Source: Metallyticus violacea
Lineage: Eukaryota > Arthropoda > Insecta > Mantodea > Metallyticidae
DNA length: 64,000 bases
Direction: 5' to 3'
NCBI GenBank assembly: GCA_030762175.1
Contig: CM060842.1
Span: 49,248,501-49,312,500, forward strand
Part shown: positions 1 to 12,861 of the stretch, piece after piece
How the letters are laid out: every line of letters starts with the position of its first letter
How positions within the stretch are numbered: the stretch's first letter is position 1
The notes under the pieces: model-generated
Databases searched by the model: none
What the model was told of the DNA's origin: nothing
What the model saw: only the letters and a program-made list of their open reading frames with translations
Translations under genes and position numbers: made by a program

Positions 1-119
1 AAATGAAGGGACCGCACATCAATTTCATGCTCTAATGGGGGGTCGTGCATGCAAATTGTTTAGGAACCACTGGTGTAGGCTAAAATATGGAATGTCGAAA
101 TAAACATCAAGCCTACTTT

Positions 120-478
120 CTGATAAATATACCGAGAAAACTAAGATATTACATCCCATTTGATAGCTCTATGTCCCCATTTGTTGCTTGGTAGCCTTGC
201 TACATGTCCGCCCCATTTCTACTTCAGGCTGTTCGACGTTAAGCGACGTCGTTTAGTCCCGACATCTTTCTTAATTCCACAGATGATGATTTATCCATGA
301 GGGATATCCCTAGTACTTTCCGCTCTATTTTACGTTGGCAGATGCTAATATTATTATTTTCCACTTCTGTTAGACTCCAAGTTTGGCATCCATATAACAG
401 TGTTGGGAATGTGCAGGAGTTCAATACGTCTAACCTCAACTTTCGGCTCAAGGTGTTGTTCATCAGCACGAATTTCAA
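120..478 (-). pseudogene. Non-LTR retrotransposon remnant, C-terminal end of reverse transcriptase ORF
   Basis: Minus-strand translation reads SCTFPTLLYGCQTWSLTE, then ICQRKIERKVLGISLMDK, the conserved tail just after the reverse transcriptase domain of LINE elements. After a frameshift near 240 it continues with KWGGHVARLPSNKWGH, matching the usual W-GHVAR segment further downstream. No poly(A) end was identified. A related piece lies at 29265-29480. An inactive fragment, not a host gene. Confidence 0.8.
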
Positions 479-884
479 TGACTAACACACGGTTCAATTT
501 CCATGCTGATATCTGTAATACTTTTATAATATGTTTGTTTATTTTATATGTGATATGAAAATGTTTATCACAATTTAACATTTTGACAAAATAAAAATAC
601 TAACGTAATTATTAATTTCTTCTCCCCCATCTTTCTAGCAAGAGTGAGAAGTAAAAGCACTGTGTTTTCAAGTCTCTGCAATTAGACGGATCTCATTGAG
701 ACAAGAGCTGGAAAATACTTGTAAGACCTATCCTCTCTTAAGGGGGTGAAGCTTGAAGTTTGAAAAACAGGACCCTAACAGAGTAAAGGAGATTGCTGAG
801 GTCAGCGGGATTCATGGGGTTTGATCACAGGAGAAATGAAGACAATACGACGTAACTACATATATAATCTCTAATGAATTACAT

Positions 885-1255
885 TTGGCATTACCAACAA
901 AACTGGATAAATTTCGACAAGTAATTTTTAAATACCCGCCCAGCTGGATGCTGCACTACGATAATGCAGGAGTGTACATCGCAAATGTTGCTGCTGGATA
1001 TCTCACAGAAGTCAATATGAAGCGTGTCCTTCACCCTCATTTAAGTCCAGATTTAGCCCCGTGTAACTTTTTTTCTTTTTCGTCAAATTGAACAAATACT
1101 TTAGTCGAAGGCATTTTCCATCATCAGAAGCAGTGGGGAAGGCTGTATAGGTAATTGTGAAGGACCTGTCAAAAAATGGTTTTCAGCTTATCTTTGAAGA
1201 CTGGCAGAAACGCAGAGACAAGTCCATTGCATCCAACGGAGACTATAAAAAAATC
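885..1255 (+). pseudogene. mariner-family transposase remnant, C-terminal half
   Basis: The frame contains SWMLHYDNAG, the segment around the second catalytic Asp of DD34D mariner transposases. It is followed by HPHLSPDLAPCNFF, where the third catalytic Asp is replaced by Asn. A frameshift near 1080 leads to SRRHFPSSEAVGKAV, and then from 1157 to GFQLIFEDWQKRRDK and GDYKKI, the typical C-terminus. No inverted repeats recognised. Its right end abuts an (ATT)n tract. Dead copy. Confidence 0.85.
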
Positions 1256-1263
1256 TTATCAAA

Positions 1264-1318
<55 letters not shown>
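1264..1318. repeat. (ATT)n microsatellite
   Basis: About 18 uninterrupted ATT units immediately after the mariner remnant. Confidence 0.97.
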
Positions 1319-4300
1319 GGAGTAAAAATATGTTGTCAAAATTTATAATCATTCTTTATTAAATAGTCCTCGTGCAGGACTGTAACAGATTCCATGACTT
1401 AATACTTTTGTTTCCTGCCTATTTGTGCAAGAACAAAACATCAGAAACGTTTTAATGCAGGTTCCATTATCATAATTCATCAAACTAACGCATCTTGAGT
1501 AATATAAAAATATGAAATCATCTTTTCTTAATTCATCTTTTCTAAATAAATCTTGAAAAAAATATGCAATTTCGTAAAAACTGAACATTTTGAAACCAAA
1601 AAGAAAAGGTAAATGCGCAAAAAGGAATTTAAAAATATACAGTAAAACCGGCTTAGCCTAACTTGGATATAAAGCAGAGATAAATCGTTTCCTTGAAGTA
1701 ATTTTGGCTTAGCAACTAAAGGAATTGCTGTGTTGTTTCAAGTTGCGTAACGTTTCATTCAACAAAGTGGTGATTCGATGCATATTGATATTTTACTGAA
1801 GCGGGGACGTTATATAGCGGCTCACAAACTGTGTCAGAAACAGAAACAAAGGAAGATAATTGATTATTTTATATATGATAATTCTAAAGACCGCATTTCT
1901 TATAATAAAGTTTAAATACATTTTACAGAAATTAACACCATACTTCTAGTTCCCTGTATTATCCAAAAAAATTGGTTATTCATCGCCATTTTTTCGTATA
2001 AATGAGAGTCTATTGAAGCTGGAAATTTAGCGTTTAAAAGTCTGTCATGTCAAAAAGAAATAAATTATTAAGATAGGAAATCAATTACTTTTAGGCACTA
2101 GAAAATAACTAGCATTTTTCGAAGATTTTCGCCTATGGACATGCGTAATTTGTACCTCCGGCTACTTTTTTTTCTGTTTCTCCAAAAGATCATTACATGT
2201 TTACAACCTTGGCGAAAACTAGCATTCTTTTTTAACATATACAATTACTTTTCTCTCTTGATTATGAACAAATATTTTCTATTTTTATTTAAATAATCCC
2301 GTTAAATCGCAAGTTATGAGGTCGGTATCCAGCAATTAACTTCAGATAGCCGACTCAACAAACCGCTGCAGTAATTGCTTACGCCGTCGTAAAGGACAAT
2401 ATTTAATTATGTGTAAAATGCTGTGCACAAAATGACAACTTGGCAACACTGACACTTTTAGCATGGAACTACTTTTAGTAAGGCTGTTCTTTGGAAATCA
2501 GGAAACAACATTTGTATTTAGTATACAGTCGCGTACAATATGACAACAATTTTCATGAACAACCTTTAGACAGAATCTCGTCATGTTCACAGCACATTTT
2601 GTAGGTGTGGCCGCTTAAAAAGCCTGGCCGTGTTTGAAGACCAGAACCAATTAATGCAGCTTGTCTTATCTTCAACGTCCGTCCAAAACTGATAACAGTA
2701 TTTAAACAGATAGCAAATTAAAGCTCGGTCGATGAGCTATCAGTCCATGCATGAAGGATGCATCAGTCCATGCCTCCCATGTGTTGATCTAAACTGCAGA
2801 TAGGAAGCGTAAAAGACTACAACCAACCTATAGAAGTGGAAGACTGGAATCTGCTTTGCAAAATTTTACAATACAGTTTTTTAAATTTAATATTTTCTGA
2901 TTTAACGTCGAAAATCTGAAGCAAACAAATTTTCATAAATTGCAGTTAATATACCAAATATTTGCTACATTAACTGCAACGAAAATTGTGATTAGTTCTA
3001 ATAAAATGGGCGATCAGTTGTCACTAAATCTATGTTCTCCATTCACACTTAGCTTTCCTGAAAATTTGGACGCTGTTTGCGATTAAAAAGAGAAAAATAT
3101 TCATTAGCACATAGCCTCAAAACATATATTTGCAAGGTCTCGGTTATCTGCAATGTTGGGTGGAGGTTTAAATATTGGGTTATGAGAGCAACAGTAATTC
3201 ACGATATAAGAGAAAACCTTCAAGTATTAAGCCATTCATACGTGTGGGCTCGCTGTAGGCATCAGAGTGATCCCGGCAATCGGCATAAATACGCGGAATT
3301 AATGAAAAAAAAAATGCAAATGGTAAATTATTACAATAAATTTAAAGTCTATAATTTGTAATATATTTGTTGCCATACAAATGTTACATTGCAACCCCGC
3401 TTCCAAAATGTTGGTTATTTTTTGTGTGTGTTTTGTTTTGCTGTTTATCTATTTGTGGATATGATTTATAGACTATGCCCTTTAAACGTCTTTTAAATAT
3501 CAAAAATAAACAAATAAAATAAAATCTCATGATGCTGCGTTTGGGGATAGAGCAGGCCAAAGACGTCAGAAATCTCCGGAGTAACAATATAATGAGTATT
3601 TTGAACGTAACATCATCTTTGTAATATGGAACATGCTGTTTAATTTTTTTCTATTATTAGGTGAATTAATTCCAGGAAAGGATCATCTGAAATTCGTTTC
3701 GACACTTAGCAATTGATTCATGTATTTATATTAAATGAAATACTTTTTTTCTTAACTATATTTTCGAAGCATGACTGAAAAGTCTACGCACACACAAAGA
3801 AGGAAACAGAACGCAACACAGTTAGGTCATCCTGTCACGGCCATTGAATTCCGGGAGCACCTTGCCTCAGATAGCAAGGCCCTAACAAATGGATGGCATA
3901 TTAAAAGGCATTTCTGTGGCTAAATATGGTTTATAAATAGAGATGGAACAATTCTTTGGGAAACAAGATATCAACAGAATCCTGAGGAAAGTTTGAGTAC
4001 ATGACGTCAGAGTTTTGTGACTGCAATGCAGAAACCTGGCGTTGTTTGTGTCGGAATTCAGGATCAGATACACTATATGGTTGATGCTAAGGCAACTTTT
4101 ATGTTCAAATGTTCCTTCACTAGTTATTAATATAAAGGTATTCTACAAGAAATTTCTCTAAATCAGTGTCATTTTTAATGTTACAGAAATTATAAATTCA
4201 TAGTCAAAATTCGGATTAACTTAGAGGAAGAACATTTTAATGTCGATTTATCGATCTAAAGTGCCGAAAAAACTTTAGTAGTCGATAATCGCTTTGAGAT

Positions 4301-4797
4301 AGCCGCAAAATATAAACATTGTAAAAACTTTCCAATTCATAAGATTATAGCAAGTGAGCAAATCTGGATGTTTTGTACTTTTTTTTTTTTTTTGCATCTT
4401 TTATAGTTAATACTGTAGCTGAAAAACTTGAGTTGTAATCACCATTGTTTGTAATTAAAATTAAACAATTGCTTAATATGGCGATTTTCATTTAAACGTT
4501 ATAAAAGTTTAATGTAATACCATCTGCTATTTTAGCATATTAATTGTGCTTCTATTTCCTCTTGGTTCCTGTGATGTATATTGATTACTTATTTCATGCT
4601 TCCTGGATATTCCAGAACTGAGGATGAGGTTTGGCCTAATTAACACTCGATATTGTAATTTCCTTCCATTTAAAGTAACTCTCGGATCTCGAGAAGATTG
4701 GATGGAAAGAACCATGCACATTAAAGGTAACCAACTTATATGGTAAAAGGATACAATCGGATACAGATATATATGTCTTATCTCTAAGGACCAACTT
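1319..4797. other. AT-rich stretch without recognised gene
   Basis: Stops in all frames at normal AT-rich density, with short T runs such as 4380-4394. The + strand at 3890-4080 gives a coding-like run (ESLST, then SFVTAMQKPGVVCVGIQDQ) that I cannot assign to a family; it may be an old transposon piece. Nothing else stands out. Confidence 0.5.
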
Positions 4798-5560
4798 TAG
4801 CACAAGTCTAGATAAATATTGCGCAGTTTTTCCGGTAGAAGTACTTGCTATCCTGAACTGTGCTTATAGAAAACTTGAATGGCCATCACCAAAGACGATT
4901 TCTGATTCTCTTAGAAAGACAAAGCGCCTTGAAAGGACTTTTCTCTGACCAGGTGGAATCAGAACTGGTATGGGAATGTCAAAATGACTTCTTTGTTCCG
5001 GTATCTCGCAGCAGGCTCGAACTGCGGAGGGTGCTGGGGCATCAGGGCATTTATGGGAATGAGAAAGCAGATCAGTTGGCAAAAAGGGGTGCTGATACAC
5101 TCTCCCTCCCCCCTGAGTTCGAGGTTGGAATCACTACAGTACTACTAAGACCGCAGTTAAAATATGGATTGGGGATAAACATCAACAAAGGTGGTAAACC
5201 TATCCTGAACAAACAAATTTGTCCTTAGTCCTAGCAATATTCTTTCGACATCTCTTCTAAAATTGAACAGAAGAGGAATAAGGAAAATAATTGCGCTAAT
5301 TACTGAACATGGTCACTTCAGGAAACATCTATGTAAAGTGGGACTTTATAAACATGAACCCACTTGTAGAATGTGTAATTAGGACGAGGAATCGCGTATC
5401 CTATTTGTGAATCCAATCCTGGCAAGAAAGAGACTTACTTACTCTTTCTATAACCAGAGAAGATGCAGGGACGGACGATAACATTGGAACCAAAATACTG
5501 CAACTTGTTCAAGGAACAGATTTTGGGAAACAATGAAAGCGTCTCTCCCAATAAGCCTGA
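4798..5560 (+). pseudogene. Non-LTR retrotransposon remnant with RNase H domain
   Basis: From 4798 the frame reads SLDKYCAVFPVEVLAILNCAY, the start of the RNase H domain found at the end of the pol ORF in jockey/R1-like elements (first catalytic part). After frameshifts there is DSLRKTKRLE (the SDSQAALKAL region), then GHQGIYGNEKADQLAKRGAD at about 5036-5095, the classic final RNase H motif. Further on, RKIIALITEHGHFRKHL, a CRMCN cysteine segment and ILARKRLTY match the C-terminal tail of these elements. Several frameshifts and stops: inactive. Confidence 0.85.
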
Positions 5561-5954
5561 AAGACTGATGTGCTAGAGGCTATTCAAACTCCATTAAACC
5601 CCCCGTAATCTATTTAATGCTTGTGTTATTACACTAATGTGTTCTGTTTGTTTATTATTTAATTTAACTGACACCTATACTTTCGTTTACTTTAGCTAGG
5701 TGTGAATATTATATAAATTATAGAATTAAAGTTTAAAATCACCAATGTGCTGTACTGTAATATGCACTTAAGCTTTAGCTGAATATTGATTTTCACTGTT
5801 TTCAATTCATGAGTGGGTTAAATAAGTAATTTCATATTATGTGCATTAATTATTTAGTGTAATTTTAAGACGTGGGATAAGCTCATCAATGTATACGTCA
5901 TAGTTTTGTGGCTTTTAACTTTGCCAGTTAAAATAAAACTTTCTATTCTAGTCT

Positions 5955-6151
5955 TTTGATTGATTTATTTACGGACGTTCTTTAACATCTCAGGTCATCA
6001 GCGTCCCATTCAACTCAGGGCGTGAAACGGCCGACAAAGTTTGCTGAGGCCTCTCTTTCAGGCTTGAGGTTCTTTATCTTCCCGTAAATGTACGACACGG
6101 TGCCGACGGCTTTACTTCCCTTCCGAAGGAAGTCATACTTACGATTTTTAC
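5955..6151 (-). mobile_element. SINE1 copy, tRNA head missing
   Basis: Reverse-oriented 3' tail and body of SINE1: TTTATTTACGGACG, the CATCAGCGTCCCATTCAA block, GGGCGTGAAACGGCCGACAA and CTTCCCTTCCGAAGGAAG. It stops before the box B region. Confidence 0.85.
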
Positions 6152-6924
6152 GTACTCTAGTCTACTAATGTCACTTAATGCTTTTAAATTTTCTTAGAAT
6201 TTCTGTAAGATGCTTCAAGAAGGTTATAAACATAAAAACACCTTTTAAAAGAAATATCGTTACATATTCATTATAATATGAGGAGCAGTCAAATGAAACC
6301 AAAATTGCTCATGCTGCTGTTTGTGAGAAAGCAGGTAGCATGTTTGTCATTTGTTTATTGCACAGTCGTTGTTTGTATAGTGCACTGGAAGTAAGGTCGT
6401 TCATCATCAGAATAAAGAATAGCAAAAATGCATAGTTTTTTTCAATGCTGAGGGTACCGGAGGACAAGAAATGCATCTCATGTTTGCTGTGAAAGGCGAA
6501 CATTGCGTGTCACATTCACATATACTGGAGTGGCAATTCGAAACCTATTGATCACCGTGGAAGAAATAAGCCTGTGTCAAATGCGCCATTATCAAAGACC
6601 ACCTACTGTACGGAAACATCTGAGCGCAGTCCCTTATCAACTGACGAAGGAAAAAGTGACTCATAGAATGGCTATATCGCTGGTCAGCGGTATCATACGT
6701 TTCCGTCCCAAACCTGTTACCACCAATTTGACTACGTGAGCAAACTGAAAAGTCGACAGTCCCCACCGAAAAAGTTCAAAGCCGTTCACAAACTTACGAA
6801 ATCCATGACGTGACAACGTCTAGGGCCCGTTGCTTGTCGATTTCCTAGAGCTGGTGGTCATAATCAGTTCGATGCTCTATCAAGAACTTTGCAGAAACTG
6901 AGGTGCATCATTCGAAACTTCCTG

Positions 6925-7175
6925 TAATGCTATGAATTGCATTATTCTACAAGATAATTGGTGACCATTTACCTTCAGGAATTTAGATTAAAACGCTTTA
7001 CAACATCCTCTCTATAGCCCATATCTTACGCCAGTGTGGTTTTCGCGTTTCTTTGGGGACCTAAAGAGAGATATGGACATCGGTTTGAAAGGGGTGATTG
7101 TGAATCCTCAGCAGCCTAATTGTTTCTACAAAAATGGAATTGACCGTTTAGTCTCGATTATTTTTGAGGTAACAA
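6925..7175 (+). pseudogene. mariner-like transposase remnant, C-terminal part
   Basis: Broken frames give LQDN (second catalytic Asp region), LQHPLYSPYLTPVWFSRF (normally HPPYSPDLAPSDFHLF; the third catalytic Asp is lost), GDLKRDM and NCFYKNGIDRLV, the order and spacing of a mariner C-terminus. Heavily decayed. Confidence 0.6.
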
Positions 7176-7649
7176 ATATGCATTGAAACATTTTGGCGTC
7201 TGCTCGTTTATCATTGTTATGCCTTTCATATACAGTTACATTGTGCAGCACTCGGAGCTCTACTTAATGAGCTGAATTCCCTTTGCTTTATGGTCGTACA
7301 GTATACACAAAATATAAACATCAATGTCACCCTCACACCCTCCCCCAAATGAAGTGGGAACTTGTCCTTGGCATCACGGCGATGAAAACGGAGGGAGGTA
7401 TTATTTAGCTGTGAAATACTATTCACTAAGCATGACTAATCAAAAGTACATCGCATTCTATACACCTTTAAAGCAGTAGGCTTTCCAATATGTCACCTTT
7501 ATGGTTTCCAAACTTAGAGGGAACAGAAATCGGCTGCAGTGGTTTTAATTCCGCGAAAACCACTGTCTTAACATTACAAACGCATCATAAAGTGTTTCTC
7601 ATAAAAGAGAATTGTCATTAATGGAAATGGCCACAAGTGATATTTATCC

Positions 7650-8283
7650 CTCGAATGATATATATTAGGTCTATTTCCCAATAAAACAGGAAATTAAATA
7701 TAATTCCTGTAAACTTGGCTCACAATATCCTAGTAAATGCATATTTTATTATGATCTTCTCAAGCCATGTTGCAAAAAGCGAATGTCGATTGTCAGTAAT
7801 GGAAATAGATAAGAGCCAAATACGTGTTTGGGACTATTTCATGAATAAATTAAGAATAAAAGTAATATATACTTGAAATTCGCGCACAGAATATTGGCAA
7901 TTCTATAAAATGTTATAGTTATCTGTTTAGAAACCATGAAAGACGACTATTACAATCGCTACAGTTCTATTTGCTAATACCAACTGAGAAAAACAAATCA
8001 GAAATAAACTTTTCAGACTGTTTGACTGAATACGGAAAAACAATTGCTTGAGTGAATTAACATTAAGTTAGATAGTATTAATGAAAACACAAAAATTGGT
8101 CAGTGATGCGTGCTCAGGAATTATACAATGGATGTATAGAGTTTCCTACACTGACCCAGACAAATGTACTTTTCGTGATAAAACTTAATGATAATTTCAC
8201 TGCGATATCTGGCTGTGATTGTTCGCATTTAAAAATGTAGTTTCATTTCATTAGTCTATTTTACGATTACATCACATAAGTGA
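7650..8283 (+). repeat. Dispersed repeat family D, copy 1
   Basis: Shares ordered blocks with 24287-25000 and 44260-45232. Examples are GATTGTCAGTAATGGAAATAG, GACTATTTCATGAATAAA, CTATTACAATCGCTACAGTT, CAGTGATGCGTGCTCAGGAA and GTTTCATTTCATTAGT. No ORF, no terminal repeats identified; class unknown. Confidence 0.75.
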
Positions 8284-9363
8284 AATAATCTTATAAATAT
8301 CAAAAGTTATTTCGCTATGCATCATTGAAACATCCGTTATATGTGCTTTGACGTGCAATTGTTATTACAACTTTATTAAGCGCTGGTGGATTTTTTGTTG
8401 TTATTTTCGTAACACCAACACTCAATATGCAGACATTTATCTATTTTTTTTCCCCCTGATGAAAGCATTGCCTTCAAGATTTTATTACTGTAAATGGGCA
8501 AAACTAAATACTCAATTGCAGTGACTAGGAAAAAAATATTTAATAATAAAAACCTTGCATAATATGTGAGCCTTTCTTTAAGTGTTAAATTTGACTTTTT
8601 CACCACTAGCATCTAAACTGGTCTTTTCTTTTGTCATCCATTCGGTAGCGTGGTTTTATTCACAAGAATGAATTAAAATTTGTTTAATTAACTCCATTCT
8701 AATCCACCTCTCTAAATACATTTTGAATTTAAGAGAATTGGAGGAGAATAAGTGCACAAAATTAAATAATATTTAGTTTACATAGCATTCAAATTAAAAG
8801 TTCTACCAATATTTGCTGCACTTATATTTTAGGTTATTTTTCACGCTGAAATAAATTTAATAATTAAGTAACTAAAATATCCTTCAAATTAAGACTTCTA
8901 CAAACTGTTGAAAGATAAGCAAATATTTCTTCATTAACTCCTTTTACTTAAGGATGCTTTACATAAGTGATGCTAAATATGGCAGGCTAATACATTTACA
9001 AAGTATTCCAGAATAGTTTAAGTTGTTTATTCTGTATATCGGCAACAACCAAGCATTATTTCTCTCGATAACAGTCGGCTCTGATTTAAGCAATAGCAAA
9101 TGTACGTGATATTTAATTTAAATGAAATATTACTTTCGTAAAACAATTTATAAACTTTCTTCTCATGGATAAAATCCTATCTTATTCTCTTATTACATAA
9201 GTAGCTATTAACTATCACTTATATATTTTTTACTTTTGTTCTGTTTATTAGAATAGAAATATTCACATTACATAACCTAACAAATGTTAAATGTTTGCAA
9301 CGACTGTATCGTATAAAATGTAAACAGATACTTTATTATGATGGCATGAAAGAGCTCACTCAC
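8284..9363. other. AT-rich stretch without recognised gene
   Basis: No recognised repeat or coding remnant. If the exon at 9364-9465 is real, the adjacent part is its downstream intron. Confidence 0.5.
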
Positions 9364-9465
9364 CTGACAGACCGCCGCCGGGGGTTGCGGCGTTTTGCTC
9401 AGCCGGTGCACTGCACAGTGAATGAGTGAAAGCTGGTTGGCAGCTCGCGCGCGTGTTCACAAGTC
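9364..9465 (-). other. Candidate 102-bp internal exon on the minus strand
   Basis: On the minus strand a very long pyrimidine tract (9472-9510) ends in CCTCCTCTGTAG|GACTTGTG. Exactly 102 bases later comes CTGTCAG|GTGAGTGAG, a near-perfect donor. One frame is open right across, 33 codons between two split codons (phase 1 at both ends), Ala/Pro/Gly/Ser-rich: it begins LVNTRASCQP and ends PGGGLS. The island is CpG-containing (GCGCGCG) inside AT-rich DNA. I recognise no family. It could instead be an untranslated exon or a chance splice-signal pair. Confidence 0.45.
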
Positions 9466-9904
9466 CTACAGAGGAGGGGAGAAAGAGGAGGGGGAGAGGG
9501 AGAAGAAGACCTCCTTCTGCCAAATGTGCGGATCTTGTTGCAAGTCTAGACAAGTCTAGAATCTCTTCTAGTTGTAGCATTGTCTTTGACTGGATTTTTA
9601 ATAGTGCCTTAGATAACCTTATTCGTGCGCAATCACGAAGTTTTGAGCAGACTTTAATTTCAAATATCAAGGGCATATTGAGATATCATTAGTCTAAGAT
9701 CTTTGGTATAAATCAGAGTATCCTAGGGGAGGGACCTAGGGACCTAAATACACTCAAAATTCAACGTAACACATATCAATGCTATGTCGATGTGCCCGAC
9801 ACACCCGACTCACTCGCTCGAAACTCTTGCTGCAGAAATTGAATTGAACACTGTTAGGACAGTTTCGACGTATTTCCTTCTCAATTCGCAAATATCTGAA
9901 GTTG

Positions 9905-10160
9905 TTGATTTGATTTATTTACGGACGCTGTTTAACATCTCAGGTCATCAGCGTCCCATTCAATTTTGGGCGGGGCCTCTTTTTTCAGGCTTGAGGTTCT
10001 TTTACGAGCCGTAAATCTACGACACGGGATCCAGGCTTTACTTCCCTTCCGAAGGAAACCATATTTAGGATTTTTACACCCGAAAAAATTCATCTATCCT
10101 GGTCGGGATTGAATCCGTGATCTTGGGTCTACGAGGCAAGTATGCTTACCACCAGGACGG
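9905..10160 (-). mobile_element. SINE1 copy, near full length
   Basis: Tail, body and tRNA-like head all present in reverse orientation, including a decayed box B (GGGATTGAATCC) and CAAGTATGCTTACCACCAGGAC at the head end. A 5-10 base gap removes part of the ACGGCCGAC block. First of three adjacent SINEs. Confidence 0.85.
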
Positions 10161-10206
10161 ACTGAGATGTCTAAGCTCTCAGATATGTTTTCATTGTCAC
10201 TTCCAG

Positions 10207-10476
10207 CGTACGGGTGGCTGAAGTCATTAAGGCATGACAGGGGTCTAGGGTTCAGTTGCCGCCAGGACCATTTTTCCTGACTGGGTATTTTTCCAGGTTT
10301 TGCTCAGCCCTCACAAATGACAAATTCTGGGAAGATACCCTAAACTTCGCGGCCTGGAACGTTTCCTTTCTTAAAAAAAATTAATAATTTCTGAATTTCA
10401 TTTCAAAGATCATCAGTGTCCATTGCGTGTGATGCTTCAGCAGTAAAAATGGGCGTTACATACCATTAAAAATATT
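10207..10476 (+). mobile_element. SINE2 copy
   Basis: Starts with GTGGCTGAAGTCATTAAGGC (box A region), then a decayed box B (GGGTTCAGTTGCC), GCCAGGACC, CCAGGTTTTGCTCAG and GGCCTGGAACG. Ends with the GCAGTAAAAATGGGCGTTA tail block. Confidence 0.8.
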
Positions 10477-10478
10477 GT

Positions 10479-10727
10479 CTTGCTTCGTAGACCCAAGATC
10501 GCGGGTTCAATCCCAGCCAGGGTCAATCGATTATTTTTTTCTGGAATAAAAATCCGAATGTAAGTAAAGCCATGGATCCCATGTCGTAGATTTACGGCAC
10601 GTAAAAGAACCTCAAACCTTAAAGAAGAGCCCTCTGATCAAAATTTGTCGGCCGTTTCATGCCCTGAATTGAATGGGACGCTGGTGATCTGAGACGATCA
10701 AGAGCGTCCGTAAATAAACCAAATCAG
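10479..10727 (+). mobile_element. SINE1 copy, slightly 5'-truncated
   Basis: Box B GCGGGTTCAATCCCAGCC, then the AAGTAAAGCC, TTTACGGCACGT, GTCGGCCGTTTCATGCCCTG and GGGACGCTGGTGATCTGA blocks, ending GTAAATAAACC. It directly follows the SINE2 copy. Confidence 0.85.
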
Positions 10728-12860
10728 TAACTACCTTCAACAAACTGGATTACGTTGTTTGAATGTTTTTGTTTGTTTGTTTTTTCTGTCATATTTATTT
10801 TTATATAGTTTGGGTCATCTGCATCAGCTTCCAGCCATGCCTAAACATTCTCCATAGAACTTCTTTCTTTTCAGCTGCTGAAAAAGTTTCATGAAAACCT
10901 TGCATCTGGTTCCACAACTTCATCCAATCAAGATTTGTTCAGGGCATATATTTTACAGCATCAATGAAATGGTTGTAAATCATGGACTGCGTGTTATAAT
11001 TCTTTAAATTCTGCAGATTAGGTGGCCGGGCATTTGTTAGAAAGATACCCTGCATCTGAACGGGCCGGAACAATGTGCAATAGAAGTATTGTCCTCATTT
11101 CATCTGTGGGAATTTTTAATTCTTCCATTTGATATTTTCTGATGTAGGCAGTGCTTTATTCAGAATTTTTTAATTTTTATTTTGTTCCTCAATCTTAAAT
11201 GCTCGAGAATTCTCAGGCTAAGCTCGACAGTAAAAGTTCTTTTCAGAGGGTCAGAGGATACTTTTTTTTTAATCTGCAACTCATGTCTGTTACTGTGTAA
11301 TTTATATGTAGAACTCCCTCTGGCCTTCTTTTCTAGCCACTAACAGAAGTTACATACTTTGACCATTTCATTGCTACAAAGAGACATTCGGTGCAACCTC
11401 AAACTTTGGAATGGCAGTGAAGTACGAAGGATCAAGAACTGCTAGGTTGGCCACCAGGTTTTCCAGGTCTCACTATATGTGCTACCTTTATTTGCAAAGA
11501 CGCTGGTTGACTGCAGGCACATCTCATACAGAAATTAACACCGATGTGCTACAGAGTTTGGTCAGAAGTTAATTACCGACTTGTGTGTCCTGTTGGGCTT
11601 GAGCAAAGATTACACTTTTTGAGCATTCCTTTTCAGCAGTACTATTTATACTTTTCATTGTTACAGGAAATTTGAATAAAATACTGTTGAAAATGAGAAA
11701 ATACTTTTGACTTAGTTATTATTGTAGCAGGTATCAAATTATAGAATTCACACCACCAGCATTTGCATTCAACCTTGAAAATCCCACATAATACGCCGAA
11801 TATTCCAATAATTGTTTTAGGATTTTCTCCCGTCATCGACTTTCTTCGACACCGGAGTTGTGGTAAATATAAGGCAGATTTAGTCTCGACAAGGCTTCAG
11901 CATGGTTTGGGGGGGGGGGTGAATGCAGAAAGTATTTGTTGAATGAATAATATTTTTAATTATTTGTTTGCGCGATAGTGGAACGATTAGTGTTTACCCA
12001 TCGATTTCGAGAGGAGTTGTGAGCTCTATCTTAAGGACAGTGAACATTGCACCAGCTGCTCAGACATGGCCATCTTGATCGACGCCCGTCGTGAAAGTAA
12101 ATTATTTATAGTTGTTAATAAAATGCCTTTAGTGAATTTGATAGTAATTGTGTTTTCAATCCACATCTTGGTCCCTTATTTTCTTGTTTTTATTTAATTC
12201 TGTTTAAGGAGGTTAGGATGTTATTACATAAGAATTGTGAACTACGTCCCATGTCCGGCCCTATGATGATGAATGTATAAAATTATAAGTTAATTAGGAT
12301 GATTCTACCAGAGGATCGTCACAATATGTACAACACATTATTTGACCACCTTCGTAATCCATTGATAGCTTATGGGACTACTAATTCAGTGGTACCGTAT
12401 TCATTTCATTCCATTTATGACTACAGACTTACACCTACAGTGCACGATCACAATCTAAAGATTTCGCGAAAAGATCAAAACAGTCAAAATGACAACGAAT
12501 AAAACATTTAAATAAAAACACAACATGACTAAGTTTTATATAATGGCAAAAACTGTTTACTAATTTGTACTATTAGCTCTTTTTTATATTAAATATGTTC
12601 ATTGTAGATCGATGATTTTCATTTTTGTGTAGGTATTTAAAATAGCCTACAAATTTGCTAATGTTTCACATGTTAATACAATATCCAACTATCCGTGTTC
12701 TTCATTTCCTATTTTTGTAATACAATAAACTGTTTGCACTATAAGACTGCAGATACATTGTCCTTGTTTAATACAAAAGCAAAATGAAATTGCTGTGTAA
12801 CTACTTGTGAATGCCTGAAAGAACGTTAATTTTCCAAATTCAAGAGCAATGAATATATTA
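10728..12860. other. Stretch without assigned gene
   Basis: Minus-strand translation at about 10840-10980 reads GFHETFSAAEKKEVLWRMFR and at about 11390-11450 reads LAVLDPSYFTAIPKFEVAPN. Both look protein-like but are broken by stops, and I cannot place them in a family; an old transposon or processed pseudogene is likely. There is a G run at 11909-11919. Otherwise AT-rich with nothing recognised. Confidence 0.4.
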
Positions 12861-12861
12861 C

